This document shows positions 1-7,899 of a stretch of 12,500 nt of DNA, one piece after another (within the stretch, counting starts at the first letter, position 1; the number at the start of each line of letters is the position of its first letter). The position numbers and the translations under genes are program-made. The notes under the pieces were generated by a model. That model was not told the DNA's origin. It ran no database searches and was given only the letters and a program-made list of their open reading frames with translations. Source of the DNA: Theodoxus fluviatilis (Eukaryota; Mollusca; Gastropoda; Cycloneritida; Neritidae); the NCBI GenBank assembly GCA_034096865.1, contig JAWQFJ010000608.1:55001-67500 (forward strand). The letters are read 5' to 3'.

Positions 1-105
1 AAATCACCTTTACCTCCATCTCCATCACGACCACCATCACTACTGTCATCACTGCTACCATCACTATCATCACCGTCTCTGCTGCCGTTCATGCCATCAC
101 GTTAA
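1..105. repeat. Degenerate CAT/CAC trinucleotide repeat (window edge)
   Basis: The first ~105 bases are imperfect CATCAC, CACCAT and CATCTC triplets, with few G on the plus strand. The array is cut by the window edge, so its full length is unknown. It is the same sequence class as the much longer array from about 344 and is separated from it by ~240 bp of ordinary unique DNA (106-343). I see no convincing gene in that unique gap; the open frames that cross it run into low-complexity repeat. Confidence 0.75.
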
Positions 106-343
106 GTATCATCCTCAAGTAAGCGATCATCCCCACAACCATCTTTGAAGGCACTGCGTCATTCATCCACTTTGAGTAACACGTCAGGCATAGCCAGCAC
201 ACTTTCGGTACTGGTCGTGGGAGGATGCACGCCATCCTTTTCTCCACCTCTACCACCAAGATGTCGAGACTCCGCAAGCGATTCCTCTTTCATCACAAGC
301 ACGACTGCCACATTGCCGGCGTTGCCATTGCTATTTTACAAAC

Positions 344-1246
344 GCAACACAATCACCACCACCACCACAATCATTACCACCACTACCTCCACCACCACTA
401 CCCACCAACAACCACCCACCACCACTACCATCAATTACCACTAGCACCACCATCACAACTACCACCAACTACCACCACCACCACCACAACCACCACTACC
501 AACCACCACCACCCACCAACAACCACCCCCACCTCCATTACCATCAATCACCATCACTACCACCATCACAACTACCACCAACCACCACCACCACAACCAC
601 CACTACCAAGCACCACCACCCACCACCAACCACCCCCACCACCACTACCATAAATCACCATCACTACCACCATCGCAACTACCACCAACCACCACCACCA
701 CAACCACCACTACCAACCACCACCACCCACCACCAACCAGCACCACCACAACCACCACTACCAACCACCACCATCCACCAACAACCACCCCCACCAACAC
801 TACCATCAATCACCATCACTACCACCATCACAACTACCACCAACCACCAACAACCACCACCACAACCACCACTACCAACCACCACCACCCACCAACAACC
901 ACCCCCACCACCACTACCATCAATAACCACCACTACCACCATCACTACTACCACCAACCACCAACCACCACCACCACAACCACCACTACCAAACACCACC
1001 ACAACCACCGCCATCACCACCACCATCATCACCACCATCAACTCCACCACCACCACCACCACAACCACCACCACCACAATCACCAACACCACAATCACCA
1101 ACACCACCATCAACACCACAACCACCACCACCACCACTTTTACCACCACCACCACCACCACCACCACCAACCACCGTCATCACCACCGCCACCACCACCA
1201 CCACCACTATCACCACCACCACACCACCACCACCACTACCACCACT
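344..1246. repeat. Large (CAC/ACC)n trinucleotide satellite with ~110-bp higher-order units
   Basis: About 900 bp of ACC/CAC triplets broken by CAT, CTA and CAA variants; the plus strand is almost free of G from ~350 to ~1160. It is not simple random slippage. A landmark (CCATCAATCACCATCAC and close variants) recurs at 428, 541, 648, 803 and 917, spacings of 113, 107, 155 and 114 bp, so a unit of ~107-114 bp was amplified, with one ~45-bp insertion in the fourth interval. From ~1030 to 1246 the array becomes plain (CAC)n. Open frames across it give His/Thr/Pro-rich or Val/Gly-rich strings set only by the triplet, so I do not call them genes. Confidence 0.9.
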
Positions 1247-1436
1247 ATTCCCCTGTCGATTGGGGGTAATATTACACTCACCGCGACTATATATGCGATT
1301 CGTATAAGGCGTATAAGTAGGTAAATTGTGGCAAGACTTGAATTTACAATTGTAAGCTCAGCGGTTTTGTGATCAATGGTCTCACACTGCCTACAAAGGT
1401 TTCATTAATTCATTCACTCATTCATTAACTTGTTTA
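1247..1436. other. Unique spacer with a short ATTC-rich run
   Basis: Ordinary mixed-composition sequence between two trinucleotide arrays. The only structure I see is a short run of CATT/ATTC-type words at about 1400-1430. No coding-like frame, RNA gene or clear regulatory motif is visible. Confidence 0.5.
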
Positions 1437-1569
1437 CCACCACCATGACAATCACTACCACCACCACCATCACACCGCCACTATCATTACTGTTATCGTC
1501 GCCGTCGTCGTCATCGTCGTCATCATGATCATCATCACCATCGTCGTCATCATCATCGTCGTCGTTTCC
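1437..1569. repeat. Mosaic trinucleotide repeat (ACC to ATC to GTC/CGT)
   Basis: About 130 bp that shifts from CAC/CAT triplets (1437-1490) into GTC/CGT/CAT triplets (1495-1567), including an AT-rich palindromic patch near 1525. The reading of triplets is continuous while the base content drifts, as expected of an old microsatellite accumulating interruptions. It ends in a pyrimidine run, TTTCCCCCAG, which by chance or not resembles a splice acceptor for the following segment. Confidence 0.85.
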
Positions 1570-1574
1570 CCCAG

Positions 1575-1844
1575 GACAAAACGAACAGAGTGAATTTCCA
1601 GCAGCTGAAGACTCAGTTCAACACAATTGATGGTGCCAAATCAGAGGGCATCCTAGCCCGTGTGATACGGGAATCCTCTTCTTTTTTCATGGCACGAGTT
1701 GTGCGTGCCGCATCGAATCAAAGCTGCCAGGTCGGTATCACAGCACGCCCCTGTCGCTTTTTAGACTTCCGATCGGCACCGCTGTGCTGTAATTCTTTGG
1801 GTGCCGCTCTAAACTGGCGCATTCGTTTTTACCATGCGCACTAG
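1575..1844 (+). CDS. Possible coding segment or exon, unrecognised
   Basis: A plus-strand frame runs open from the repeat through 1844 (stop TAG at 1842-1844). It has no useful ATG: the first start-like codon is GTG at 1590, so if real it would be an exon entered through the acceptor-like TTTCCCCCAG at 1565-1574. The first part reads VNFQQLKTQFNTIDGAKSEG, with a mixed, protein-like composition; the second half (Cys-, Arg- and Leu-rich) looks less convincing. No donor in a good position was found, and I recognise no domain. It may be a chance open frame of ~90 codons. There is no neighbour that would support it. Confidence 0.15.
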   Translation, partial: DKTNRVNFQQLKTQFNTIDGAKSEGILARVIRESSSFFMARVVRAASNQSCQVGITARPCRFLDFRSAPLCCNSLGAALNWRIRFYHAH

Positions 1845-2224
1845 ATGGGGACTTTAGGGCTGATGAGCTTCTCCTTTTTCAAGACAATTACTATGGGGGT
1901 TGACTGGCTTCCCACACGGGATTACTAGTCTGGGCACAGGCTTTTGAAACTTGATGTGAAAGGTGCGTGATGAGAGCTTCCTACAGCGCGGCAAAGATCA
2001 TGGCTCTATTCATCACATCAAATGGAGGAAAAGTGGGAGAAAATACGTGGACGTAAATTAAATGCTGACAAAATCCTCTGAAAAAAAAAGAATTATTTTT
2101 TTGTCTCGACGAAGATGGGTCACATTGGTGATGCCTTTAGTAAACACTGATTTCTTGCAATCAAACACGAACGAGTAGCAAATAGTTTCCCGTGTCGTTT
2201 CCTGAAAAATGATTATAAAGGTCA
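1845..2224. other. Unique intergenic or intronic DNA
   Basis: Mixed-composition sequence with short A8 and T7 runs around 2080-2102. I see no coding-like frame, tandem repeat or RNA gene in it. Confidence 0.5.
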
Positions 2225-2451
2225 GAGCCTGTATCCAGAACGACGATGTATCCTTTTAACACTCGATTTATCCCCTAACCCCGGGTTATCTTGATCGGTT
2301 AGATATGGTACGCTCGTCAGAGGATCCTAGGTTGCGCTTTGCTATATATATATTGGTTTCCAGCCAAGGGAGAGCGAAACAGACAGTTGGAATCGCCTGA
2401 GTTTAAAGATAAATCGGGTTTAAAATAACTCGCCGTTCTTAATACGGGCCC
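2225..2451 (-). mobile_element. MITE-like non-autonomous DNA transposon, copy 1 (degenerate)
   Basis: This 227-bp segment is the reverse complement of the element at 4369-4604. The longest shared exact run is 44 bp (2307-2350 against 4479-4522), and similarity is high across the middle. The terminal inverted repeats are worn: the right end keeps AATACGGGCCC, while the left reads GAGCCTGTATCC in place of GGGCCCGTATTC. There is no coding capacity. An AT-rich TATATATATA run sits in the centre. I found no target-site duplication: the left flank ends GGTCA and the right flank begins AGGAA. This copy looks older than copy 2 because its ends have diverged more. Strand is given relative to copy 2. 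Confidence 0.8.
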
Positions 2452-2500
2452 AGGAAAATATCTACGACTTTTAGGTAGTGCGCTGATTTAGCAAATGCAA

Positions 2501-3200
2501 GACATCAACGATAGCACTGGGTGGAGGACATCAATGATAGCACTGGATGGAGGCGCAATGATAGCACTGGCTGCAAGCGAATGATAGCACTGGCTGCAGG
2601 ACATCAATGATAGCGCTGGCTGTGGGCACAATGATAGCAGTGGCTGCGGGACATCAACGATAGCACTGGGTGGAGGATATCAATGATAGCACTGGCTGCA
2701 AGCAAATGATAGCACTGGCTGCAGGACATCAATGATAGCGCTGGCTGTGGGTACAATGATAGCACTGGCTGCAAGCAAATGATAGCACTGGCTGCAGGCG
2801 CAATGATAGCACTGACTGCAGGACATCAATGATAGCACTGGCTGCAAGCGAATGATAGCACTGGCTGCAGGACATCAATGATAGCACTGGCTGTGGGCGC
2901 AATGATAGCACTGACTGCAGGACATCAATGATAGCACTGGCTGCAGGACATCAATGATAGCACTGGCTGCATGCGCAATGATAGCACTGACTGCAGGACA
3001 TCAATGATAGCACTGGCTGCAAGCGAATGATAGCACTGGCTGCAGGACATCAATGATAGCACTGGCTGTGGGCGCAATGATAGCACTGGCTGCAAGCGAA
3101 TGATAGCACTGGCTGCAGGGCATCAATGATAGCCCTGGCTGCGGGCGCTAGTATAGCACTGGCTGTTGGACATCAATGATAGCACTGGCTGCAGGCGCTA
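2501..3200. repeat. Minisatellite, ~28 units of 23-26 bp
   Basis: Each unit contains the core AATGATAGCACTGGCTG, followed by one of several tails: CAGGACATC (unit 26 bp), CAAGCG (23 bp), or TGGGCGC/CAGGCGC (24 bp). I count 28 ATAGC cores. The tails recur in a partly regular order (CAAGCG, then CAGGACATC, then TGGGCGC), implying amplification of multi-unit blocks as well as single units. Frequent single-base variants (CACTGG/CGCTGG/CACTGA) make it clearly older than the 25-bp array at 5076. Because unit lengths differ, no reading frame persists through it. Confidence 0.95.
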
Positions 3201-3763
3201 GTTTTGCCAGAATCAAGCGACTGAAACAGCGAGCAAGCATTCCTCTGTGATGCTGCTGTGAGACCAGACACAACGCGTCTGCCTGCTCTACAGACTACGT
3301 GTAGAGTTTCAAGTTTTTCAAGTTTGGGTGCCAGGCCCGTCAAGGCAAGGCACAATTTATTCATTACCCTTGGGAACATTTAGAATATTAACAACAAAAC
3401 CAACTATAACATACATAATTGAATCAGAAATGGAAAAAAAAGAAAAAAGAAAAGAAGAAACAAAAAGTCAAAATTAGAAAAACGGAAAAAGAAATGTACA
3501 ACGAGGAAAAATTGTATATGGAGGAAAAATACAACTCAATACACGCAACATAAGCATTGAAATTGTGGTTTAGAGTTATTCAGTTAATTTTTTTACAAAT
3601 AATATTCAGGAATTCTACTAGATTTGACAGTACATTCTTCTTTCTGCTTGCAAAGAGTTGAGTGAGAAAATAAAGCCTGGGTTTATTTATGGTCCAATCG
3701 ACATTAGTGACTGGGAAAGTCAATGCCCGTACATAGCCTGCAAAGGGCGTCGGGCCGTGAAGC
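3201..3763. other. Unique DNA with an A/purine-rich stretch, possible old retroelement debris
   Basis: From 3428 to 3540 the plus strand is very rich in A and G (runs such as AAAAAAAAGAAAAAAG). On either side are two short minus-strand open frames, 3173-3379 (68 codons, beginning inside the minisatellite) and 3580-3768 (62 codons, ending SRKKNVLSNLVEFLNIICKK before KIN). The second has the basic/hydrophobic look of a polymerase-type protein C-terminus, but I cannot tie it to any family and both may be chance. The A-rich run lies on the wrong strand to be a poly(A) tail for a minus-strand retroelement. Confidence 0.3.
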
Positions 3764-4107
3764 TTCATTCATCACCCATTTATCCATTCATTCTTCTATC
3801 CATCCATTCATACGTCCATCCATTCATACACTGATCCCTCCATCCGTCCATCCATTCATACACCATTCTTCCATCTATTCTTTCCTGCATGCAGCCATTC
3901 ATACATTCATCCATCCATTCCTACATGCATCCATTCATCCATCAATCCATCCAGCATCCATTAATGCACTCACTCCTCCATCCATCTATGCATCTATTCT
4001 TGTATCGATCCATTCTACCATCTCTCCGTCTGACCATCTATCTATCCATCCATGTACCCATTCTTGTATGCATGCGTCCATCCATCCATCCATCTATCCA
4101 TCTATTC
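3764..4107. repeat. Degenerate (CATC/CATT)n tetranucleotide microsatellite
   Basis: About 345 bp built of CATC and CATT words (CCATCCATTCAT and similar), with scattered TACA, TCTA and CTCC interruptions. Two plus-strand frames through it give Ile-His-Pro-Ser strings, because a 4-bp repeat cycles through the same codons in all frames; I reject them as genes. The interruptions indicate an old array. Confidence 0.9.
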
Positions 4108-4368
4108 GTAAGCTGAGTTGGAACGACAAGAGACACGACTTTCTCCCGAGGAGATCGCATCGACTAACACTTGCGATTTACTTTCAAAGACAGACAGCGC
4201 AAACAAGTCCTAATTACTGTTCTTCATGTACATGTCGCTGCCACACAAGGCCAGTGAATCTCTCTTGCTCAAGACCTATTTCATGTCCGACAGGAAACTA
4301 CCCAATCTGTCAAAATGCTTTGGTTTACGGATAGTAGAAGCCTACGTTCTCAAAATCTTAATCGACCA
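4108..4368. other. Unique spacer before the second MITE
   Basis: Mixed-composition sequence. Open plus-strand frames enter from the CATC repeat on one side and run into the MITE on the other, so neither looks like a gene. No RNA gene or regulatory motif is evident. Confidence 0.45.
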
Positions 4369-4604
4369 GGGCCCGTATTCACAACGGCGATTTATCGGCG
4401 ATTTAATTTATCTCCGATTTATCTCTAAACTCAGACGATTCCAACTGCCTGTTCCGCTCTCCCTTGGCTGGAAACCAGTATATATAGCAAAGCGCAACCT
4501 AGGATCCTCTGACGAGCGTACCTTATCTAACCGATCAAGATAACGCGGAGCTAGGGGATAAATCGAGTGTTAAAAACATAAATCGCCGTTGTGAATACGG
4601 GCCC
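4369..4604 (+). mobile_element. MITE-like non-autonomous DNA transposon, copy 2 (intact ends)
   Basis: A 236-bp element with perfect 26-bp terminal inverted repeats: 4369-4394 begins GGGCCCGTATTCACAACGGC, and 4579-4604 is its exact reverse complement. Just inside the left end, the word CGATTTAT is repeated with small changes. The middle carries TATATATA and a conserved block also present in copy 1 at 2225-2451. There is no open frame, so it must have been moved by a transposase encoded elsewhere. Flanks (left CGACCA, right AGATGA) show no target-site duplication that I can recognise, so I do not assign a superfamily. Confidence 0.87.
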
Positions 4605-5075
4605 AGATGATTTCAAGCGGTAGCTAGTACATACTCAAGGGCGGAGCTACTGAACAACTACCGTCAACGTCTGTAATACAGATCATCGCTCACGTAGGCC
4701 ATGCATGAGAATTACAGACCCTAGAGTCAAAGGTCAAATCCAGGCTTTTTTATCCTCGCAGTTTTTGAGCTGCAAATTGTTGATGTCAAACGAGCTAAAT
4801 TTGTCGTTGCTTCTAGTTGCTTTCGTTGAACATACGTGATCGCGAACGAGAAAACCAGTCTACAGTGCGAAACATTACAAAATAATATATTTCAGCTACG
4901 ATAATACTATAGTCATCTGTTCATGTAAATTCCAGAATAAACCAGCATATTCATGAAGGAAATAATTTTATATATTACAGTTGCGTAAATATCAGGAAAA
5001 TGTATGCGTGTCTAAGCGCGCTGATAACTTTACTCGGCGTTTTCTCGAGAACTGTTTTCGCACTTTAGCCGTGTT
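4605..5075. other. Unique AT-rich DNA
   Basis: No coding-like frame longer than a few dozen codons is visible. The stretch 4870-4990 is AT-rich. A weak resemblance to a pol III B box followed by T6 occurs near 4730-4751 but lacks a matching A box. Confidence 0.45.
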
Positions 5076-5650
5076 TCTCTTGCACATGACTACTGTCTAA
5101 TCTCTTGCACATGATTACTGTCTAATCTCTTGCACATGACTACTGTCTAATCTCTTGCACATGACTACTGTCTAATCTCTTGCACATGACTACTGTCTAA
5201 TCTCTTGCACATGACTACTGTCTAATCTCTTGCACATGACTACTGTCTAATCTCTTGCACATGACTACTGTCTAATCTCTTGCACATGACTACTGTCTAA
5301 TCTCTTGCACATGACTACTGTCTAATCTCTTGCACATGACTACTGTCGAATCTCTTGCACATGACTACTGTCTAATCTCTTGCACATGACTACTGTCTAA
5401 TCTCTTGCACATGACTACTGTCGAATCTCTTGCACATGACTACTGTCTAATCTCTTGCACATGACTACTGTCTAATCTCTTGCACATGACTACTGTCTAA
5501 TCTCTTGCACATGACTACTGTCTAATCTCTTGCACATGACTACTGTCTAATCTCTTGCACATGACTACTGTCTAATCTCTTGCACATGACTACTGTCTAA
5601 TCTCTTGCACATGACTACTGTCTAATCTCTTGCACATGACTTCTGTCTAA
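5076..5650. repeat. Homogeneous 25-bp minisatellite, exactly 23 units
   Basis: A head-to-tail array of 25-bp units beginning TCTCTTGCACATGACTAC and ending TGTCTAA; 575 bp equals 23 whole units with sharp borders. Only four units differ from the consensus: unit 2 (5101-5125) has GATTAC for GACTAC; the units at 5326-5350 and 5401-5425 both have TCGAA for TCTAA; and the last unit has GACTTC for GACTAC. The two identical TCGAA variants are three units apart, which fits duplication of a three-unit block. Since 25 is not a multiple of 3 and each unit contains TAA, it cannot be coding. The near identity points to recent expansion or strong homogenisation. Confidence 0.98.
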
Positions 5651-5712
5651 TCCTTGAATGCTGCCTCACAAAGTACACTATCATAAGGCTTATAGTAGGT
5701 TTCTGAGTGTAC

Positions 5713-5856
5713 ATGTCAACCACATTATTGAAATGTTGTCGCGAGATATTCGACTCTGGTCCACAGAGCACAACAGGGAATGACTGGGACCCACAGGCAA
5801 TTCTAACTCGGAGTGTCAAAGGAAGACCTAGAGACAGTCTGAGTGATGGCAAATAG
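5713..5856 (+). CDS. Small ORF, 47 codons, unrecognised
   Basis: An ATG-started plus-strand frame just after the 25-bp minisatellite. The protein is hydrophilic (MSTTLLKCCREIFDSGPQST, then a Gly/Asp/Arg-rich second half) with a CC pair near residue 8. The composition is more protein-like than most frames here, but the length is short and I recognise no motif. A minus-strand frame of 79 codons (5622-5861) overlaps it completely and begins inside the minisatellite, which weakens both. It may be a chance ORF or a remnant of an exon. Confidence 0.15.
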   Translation: MSTTLLKCCREIFDSGPQSTTGNDWDPQAILTRSVKGRPRDSLSDGK

Positions 5857-6473
5857 TGCAAGGGGCATAGCTACTTTTCAAGAGCATAAAAGTGTTTGGA
5901 AAATTGTTATTAGAATAATATGCAATTAAACTAGAACTATCCAAACCAATGACAACATGCTACAAAGATCTTATGTTGATATGTGTAGTTGGTGATGTAA
6001 TATCCAACGTTATGACAAAGGATCGTGTGGGAAATGTAGTCGTAGCGTTTTAGAGCGGTTTCCTATTCGTCAGGGCATCCACAACTGTATTCTATTTTCT
6101 CTTAGAGCATCTGTCACCATGGGATTTTTTCTAGTTCCTTTCAACTCTATGTGCCGAAGACTAAAGCATTCATTTGACAATTCATGCAAAACTAATACAA
6201 CAATATAAAGCTTGTTCAGTCCTTCACGAGAAAGAAGCAACACGGCTTAAAGATTTGTATCTCGTCTTAAAATGCATAACAGCAATGATAATGAGCATCA
6301 GATAATGTAAATATAATGAATATGTACCATTACCAACGACCTGAACACGCAAAACGACAATTACTACTGCAGGCAAACAAAGTAACCATTTACTTTACTT
6401 TTTGACAGATTCTTGATGGCAAAACGGCCAAACAACACATTTGATGCACGCATCATGACCAAGTGTATTCGTC
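5857..6473. other. Unique AT-rich DNA
   Basis: About 600 bp of AT-rich, mixed sequence without tandem repeats. I see no persuasive open frame, no splice-bounded coding segment and no RNA gene. Confidence 0.45.
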
Positions 6474-6656
6474 ATGCATGAGTGTATTAGTCAATTAGGC
6501 AATAAGAAAAACCGAACAGTGTTTTCTGCGTATCGGAGGACCCAAGAAATGAGAGTAGCTGGACGGGCAAGAATTCTTGCAGACTTGAATGACAGTGACA
6601 GAGCAATGGTTTTCATACATGGCGCCAGAACAACGCAATATGCATTACTGTGTTGA
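6474..6656 (+). CDS. Small ORF, 60 codons, unrecognised
   Basis: An ATG-started frame that ends at TAA just before the 36-bp tandem array. The protein starts MHECISQLGNKK and has a charged middle (RTQEMRVAGRARILADLNDS) that could form a helix, then a hydrophobic-aromatic end. No catalytic or binding motif is recognisable, and I see no promoter, poly(A) signal or splice site tied to it. The charge pattern looks more protein-like than neighbouring frames, but at 60 codons chance remains a good explanation. Confidence 0.18.
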   Translation: MHECISQLGNKKNRTVFSAYRRTQEMRVAGRARILADLNDSDRAMVFIHGARTTQYALLC

Positions 6657-6924
6657 ATAATACCACCGAATGCGACATGCTCGCTACAACAACCTTTACC
6701 GCCGGATGTGACATGCTCGCTACAGCAACCTTCACCGCCGGATGTGACATGCTCGCCACAACAACCTTTACCATCGGATGCGACATGCTCGCTACAGCAA
6801 CCTGAACCGCCGGATGCGACATGCTCGCTACAGCAACCTTAACCGCCGGATGCGTCGTGGTGTATCGAATAGTGTCTCTTAAAATCGAAATGAGGCTTGT
6901 ACATTTTTGTTGGCCCATAACCAT
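6613..6924 (-). CDS. Hypothetical ORF carrying five 12-residue repeats
   Basis: A 103-codon minus-strand frame that stays open through the whole 36-bp array, because 36 is twelve codons. Repeats read HPAVKVAVASMS, with A/V at residue 7, K/Q at residue 5 and one A-to-M change at residue 3. It is flanked by MVMGQQKCTSLISILRD before and VVLFNTVMHIALFWRHV after. Between repeat units both synonymous (TCA/TCG Ser, GTA/GTG Val) and replacement changes occur, so there is no clear sign of protein-level constraint. There is no signal peptide and no known domain. It may be a minisatellite that happens to be open in this frame; a plus-strand frame (6599-6804) is also open through three units before a TGA. 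Confidence 0.22.
   Translation of the reverse strand: MVMGQQKCTSLISILRDTIRYTTTHPAVKVAVASMSHPAVQVAVASMSHPMVKVVVASMSHPAVKVAVASMSHPAVKVVVASMSHSVVLFNTVMHIALFWRHV
6661..6854. repeat. 36-bp minisatellite, 5.4 units
   Basis: Units start at 6661, 6697, 6733, 6769 and 6805 with a partial sixth at 6841-6854, every spacing exactly 36 bp. The core is CCGGATGCGACATGCTCGCT, followed by ACAGCAACCTT. Differences between units are single-base (TGCGAC/TGTGAC, CAGCAA/CAACAA, GCTACA/GCCACA), plus a GC-to-AT change in unit 4. The strict 36-bp period, with no indels in five units, preserves all reading frames, unlike the other minisatellites here. Confidence 0.95.
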
Positions 6925-7044
6925 TGCAAGGCATTATGGGACTCCTGTGAGTTGGCGGAGGCTACGGTGAAGATTTCATTGTAATCTGTCAAGTAAGGAC
7001 CGAGTTATTTTTTAATGGGGCATGCGTTTTCATGCGTTGAAACA

Positions 7045-7414
7045 ATGTCGGATGAGGCGTCTATCAGGAGGGTAGACAGTAACACTGAGGTCGACTCAGA
7101 CCCCGAATCGGTCGAAATCAGCGACGTGTTTGTGTCCACTGATAGATAAGACATCAAACAACTCAGATGAACTGAACCTTTGGGGCAAAGGACCAGAGAA
7201 ATGGGGGAATGGCAGAAACTGGAAGTCTGTGGAAGTTCACAGAGTTCAATCAATGACCCAGGGAAACATTTCAACAAAGCTCTGATCTGAAGAGTACACT
7301 GTCTGCTTTCTCCACACCACTGGAGACTACTTAAAACCAGTCGAAGATGTTTTGTACAGTCGATTTACGGAAGAAACGAGAAACCAGTTAGAAAATGCCA
7401 CTGATGACGAGTAA
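7045..7414 (+). pseudogene. Decayed coding-like region, two stops and one frameshift
   Basis: Three consecutive protein-like stretches lie on the plus strand. 7045-7149 starts at ATG (MSDEASIRRVDSNTEVDSDP, acidic) and stops at TAA. 7171-7290 is in the same frame after a second stop (TREMGEWQKLEVCGSSQSS, then INDPGKHFNKAL). 7286-7414 is shifted by one base (EEYTVCFLHTTGDYLKPVED, then VLYSRFTEETR, ending TDDE and TAA). The charged, aromatic and helix-friendly composition continues across the breaks, which suggests one gene of about 120 codons disabled by stops at 7147 and 7168 and an indel near 7285. I recognise no family. A 90-codon minus-strand frame over the first part (7005-7277) is Ser-rich and probably its shadow. 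Alternatively these could be separate small exons. Confidence 0.3.
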
Positions 7415-7899
7415 ATTGCTTAAATCATAGTACAGTCATCAATGTGCAGTGAAATACTTCATAATGCATGGATATTGCTACATGTCACTCAGATGATGGA
7501 TAATTTGCTTACACAGTTGTATAAAAAGTTTGCATTTCAATTTTGCATACTTGCTATAACAACCGGATAAAAGCACAATATTAGAAACTTGTGCAAGACA
7601 AGTTGCCATTTTTCGAATAAGAACTTTACAACCACAGTGTTTGGTACGATTTTAAAAAGTCAAGAATATCAGGTCTTACATTATTTAAATTATCAAAATG
7701 TCTTCCTAAGAAGCGGAGGAGAATCAGTTTCATATCAGTCACACATTTGGTCTCTTTTTATTCTAAAATGTTTAGGCGCCAGAGAGGATTTTGTGTCTGC
7801 TGGTTACATTGGGTGAAAGCTGCTTGAGGCAAACGATTCTAGAGTGCAAATCACAAAAGCCATATATGGGAGATTTCAAACCTTAATGTCGATATATAA
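7415..7899. other. Unique AT-rich DNA
   Basis: A 75-codon plus-strand frame (7589-7816) has only a TTG at its start and an unremarkable composition, so I do not call it. Nothing else is visible in the interval. Confidence 0.4.

Noticed and set aside
145..653. Plus-strand open frames of 99 and 142 codons, rich in Thr, His and Pro
   Set aside because: They are open because CAC/CAT/ACC triplets contain no stop in these frames. The composition follows the repeat, not a protein.
679..1222. Minus-strand Val/Gly-rich frames of 163 and 78 codons
   Set aside because: These are the complement of the same trinucleotide satellite, with no non-repeat sequence supporting a protein.
2729..2911. Minus-strand 60-codon frame inside the minisatellite
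   Set aside because: Unit lengths of 23-26 bp shift frame from unit to unit; the frame is open by chance only.
3723..4334. Plus-strand 203-codon Ile/His/Pro/Ser frame (and a 75-codon one inside it)
   Set aside because: It is driven by the CATC/CATT tetranucleotide array; the tail beyond 4107 shows no domain.
4226..4543. Plus-strand 105-codon frame
   Set aside because: More than half lies in the MITE, which is non-coding in its other copy; the frame is not kept between copies.
2225..4604. A single composite transposon with ~230-bp inverted arms
   Set aside because: Not accepted as a feature: the outer flanks share no duplication and the two arms differ in end decay, so two independent insertions are simpler. 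Kept as a finding to test.
4615..4751. Possible tRNA-derived SINE: GGTCAAATCC followed by TTTTTT
   Set aside because: The B box is one base short of consensus, no matching A box lies at the right distance, and no tail or target duplication is seen.
5076..5650. CRISPR-like array
   Set aside because: The units are contiguous with no spacers, and the context is eukaryotic; it is a plain minisatellite.
7589..7816. Plus-strand 75-codon frame
   Set aside because: It has no ATG near its start, an ordinary composition and no motif or splice support.
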